Source: Clavibacter sepedonicus (GTDB lineage: Bacteria; Actinomycetota; Actinomycetes; Actinomycetales; Microbacteriaceae). Taken from it: DNA of 64,000 nucleotides. The stretch is taken from positions 992,001-1,056,000 of the forward strand of contig NC_010407.1 in the NCBI RefSeq assembly GCF_000069225.1. The letters run 5' to 3'. This document shows positions 63,301 through 64,000 of the stretch, one piece after another. The notes beneath the pieces were generated by a model. That model did not search any database, was not told the DNA's origin, and saw nothing but the letters and a program-made list of their open reading frames with translations. Numbering within the stretch: position 1 is the stretch's first letter; each line of letters begins with the position of its first letter. The position numbers and the translations under genes were made by a program.

Positions 63301-63397
63301 TCGTGAGCGGGATCCGCCGGCGGTGGACGTTCGGGGTGAGGCGGTCGAGGATGAAGCGGGCGATGCGGGCCTCGGCGAGCGCGGTGGTGGGGGGCAT
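60371..63397 (-). CDS. GH38 alpha-mannosidase
   Basis: A 1008-residue cytoplasmic enzyme of glycoside hydrolase family 38. GHAHIDSAWLWPVRETRRK carries metal ligands, WLPDSFGYTAALPQI carries the nucleophile Asp, and MWVESDTNMPGGE the next conserved block. The C-terminal beta-domains are complete. It removes alpha-mannose from oligosaccharides. ATG 63397 is preferred because GGAG sits 6 bp ahead; the ATG at 63403 is too close to it. It is downstream of a sugar ABC permease and likely degrades the imported mannosides. Confidence 0.92.
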   Translation of the reverse strand: MPPTTALAEARIARFILDRLTPNVHRRRIPLTIEAWDAPGEPVPFAEAVQQEYRPFAVGTPWSRAWGTTWFHVTGTVPDDADAAGTALEVLVDLGFSDRQPGFQAEGLVHRPDGSVVKAIEPYNGYVPLEGVGAGTGPGTPIDLWIEAASNPDVGGNSFYGETPLGDLATAGDDPLYTLRTMDLAWRDEAVWELDRDVWTLQGLMGQLDPASSRRAEILAALERACDAVDPDDVAGTAAAGRRALAAVLAAPAHASAHRVTAVGHAHIDSAWLWPVRETRRKVARTFSNVLALMDEDPDFVFAASSAQQYAWLKEDHPGLFERLRQRVAEGRFVPVGGMWVESDTNMPGGEALVRQLVQGKRFFLEEFGIDAREVWLPDSFGYTAALPQIVRGAGAEYFFTQKQSWNETNTMPHHTFLWEGIGGSRVFTHFPPVDSYNSDLSGEDLARAERQHAEKAVSNASIVPFGWGDGGGGPTREMVAAAHRTRDLEGSPRVTLGTPLDFFDAAKAELRDPHVWSGEMYLEFHRGTYTSQARTKQGNRRSEHLLREAELWLATAAVRGLVEYPHDELDALWRTVLLLQFHDILPGTSIAWVHQEAEREHARVQGRLRELMADAQSVLAGSGERRIAFNAAPVDAAGVGALSAAVVDPAPGSPAPVADGDGWLIDNGLVRARFEADGTVSSLVDAASGRDLVAPGQRLGLLQLFRDTPNQWDAWDIDDAYRRNRTDLTDVESVRIEGAALVVERAFGASRVTQTWTLPAGEPELQVVTDVDWHERQKLLKLAFPVDVHADRAASEVQFGHVQRVTHANTSWETARFETVAHRWVHVGEPGFGVAVANDATYGHDVTRIPRPDGGSATLVRQSLLRAPVFPDPHADQGRHVLRSAVRVAPDVLGAADAGYRLNLPMREVAGDHGVAPLVTSSNAAVVIEAVKLAEDRSGDLVVRLYEARGGRERTVVRVDAAAGLGDPIRTDLLERPLEGADARPSGEGIELTLRPFEIATLRFARA

Positions 63398-63533
63398 GGT
63401 CATCTCCAGTCGATGGCGCGGCGTGCCGCGGGCGGGTGGATCGGGTCGTGCGCGGCGCGCGGTCGGCGCCGATGGCGGATGGTGCGGTCGGGCGGCGTCA
63501 GCGTGGCGATGGGCCGATGCCGCCGCCCGCGGA

Positions 63534-64000
63534 TCAGCCCTTCACGGCGCCGGCGAGGGCGTTCGACCCGCCGAGCGTGCGCGAGACGAGCACGTACAGC
63601 GCGATGACGGGCACCGAGTAGACGAGCGAGAACGCCGCGAGCTGGCCGTACGCGACCGAGCCGTACTGCCCGAAGAAGTTGAAGATGCTCACGGCGGCCG
63701 GCTGCTTGTCCGGGCTCAGCAGGAGGATGAAGGGCACGAAGAAGTTCCCCCAGGCCTGGATGAACACGAAGATGAACACCACCGCGATCCCGGGCCGCAT
63801 GAGCGGCACGACGATGTGGGTGAGCGTGCGCATCATAGACGCGCCGTCCGTCCACGCGGCCTCCTCGAGGGAGATCGGTACCGAGTCCATGAAGTTCTTC
63901 GCCATCCAGATCGCCATCGGCAGGCTCGTGGCGGCGAGGAAGAAGACCGTGCCGCCGATCGAGTCGATGAGGTCGAGCGTGACGAAGAGGCTGTAGACGG
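63534..64000 (-). CDS. Sugar ABC transporter permease, MalG type (5' end outside window)
   Basis: The last ~154 codons of a CUT1 inner-membrane permease. The EAA loop is EEAAWTDGASMMRTLTHIVVPLMRPG, and GQLAAFSLVYSVPVIALYVLVSR is the last helix. It works with a second permease and a binding protein to the right. The substrate is probably a mannose-containing or related oligosaccharide, given the adjacent mannosidase. Confidence 0.9.
   Translation of the reverse strand, partial: VYSLFVTLDLIDSIGGTVFFLAATSLPMAIWMAKNFMDSVPISLEEAAWTDGASMMRTLTHIVVPLMRPGIAVVFIFVFIQAWGNFFVPFILLLSPDKQPAAVSIFNFFGQYGSVAYGQLAAFSLVYSVPVIALYVLVSRTLGGSNALAGAVKG

Noticed and set aside
60656..63607. A 983-codon plus-strand frame across the mannosidase
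   Set aside because: Antisense shadow of the GH38 gene; composition is Arg/Val/Leu/His repeats without any motif.
1..64000. tRNA, rRNA and riboswitch search by eye
   Set aside because: No conserved rRNA segments, no T-loop/anticodon-like clover patterns and no known riboswitch cores were noticed. A covariance-model search would be decisive.

Overview
The window is chromosomal DNA of a very G+C-rich actinobacterium. The best guess is Clavibacter or a close relative in the Microbacteriaceae. This rests on content, not on a database search: two secreted Pat-1/Chp/Ppa-type serine proteases, two secreted rhamnogalacturonan lyases, a cutinase-like secreted hydrolase, a C50-carotenoid-type prenyltransferase, IS481-family elements, and a striking excess of the hexamer GGATCC. 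All of this fits a plant-associated, cell-wall-degrading lifestyle. No rRNA, tRNA or CRISPR array was seen.

Layout. 1-13000 is a sugar and plant-polysaccharide region: a lactonase-dehydrogenase pair, a lone SDR, an organophosphate-type transporter, a decayed TetR/SDR pair, a small secreted cysteine peptide, a NarL-type two-component system, and a translationally coupled tandem of PL11 rhamnogalacturonan lyases, one of them broken by a 4-bp duplication. 13000-27000 holds a DHA2 exporter, broken hydrolase and membrane-protein genes, a small terpenoid/carotenoid cluster (CrtI-like, lycopene-elongase-like UbiA, GT1), an SDR/MerR pair separated by a hexanucleotide microsatellite, the OhrR-Ohr-DoxX peroxide operon, and a RES/Xre-type toxin-antitoxin pair with a perfect operator. 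27000-33000 is an accessory island: two Pat-1-like proteases separated by a 7-bp tandem repeat, a cutinase-like enzyme, then an IS30 and an IS481 element inserted 49-53 bp apart.

33000-45500 is mostly housekeeping: hydrolase, PRISE-like reductase, DUF418 protein, a drug-type ABC exporter with its own two-component system, and a complete ChvE-GguA-GguB sugar importer. 45500-49000 is a four-gene SipW signal peptidase/TasA-like matrix-protein operon. 49000-59300 holds an orphan sensor kinase, a BCCT osmolyte carrier, a diacylglycerol kinase, a RecF/OLD-like ATPase, a fatty-acid desaturase, an alcohol dehydrogenase and a DinB-fold protein. The right end has a second, inactivated IS481 copy inserted exactly at the stop codon of a GH38 alpha-mannosidase, followed by a truncated sugar ABC permease.

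Seven loci carry broken reading frames, and several breaks lie in C/G homopolymers. I therefore mark them as pseudogenes but flag that assembly error is possible for the homopolymer cases.
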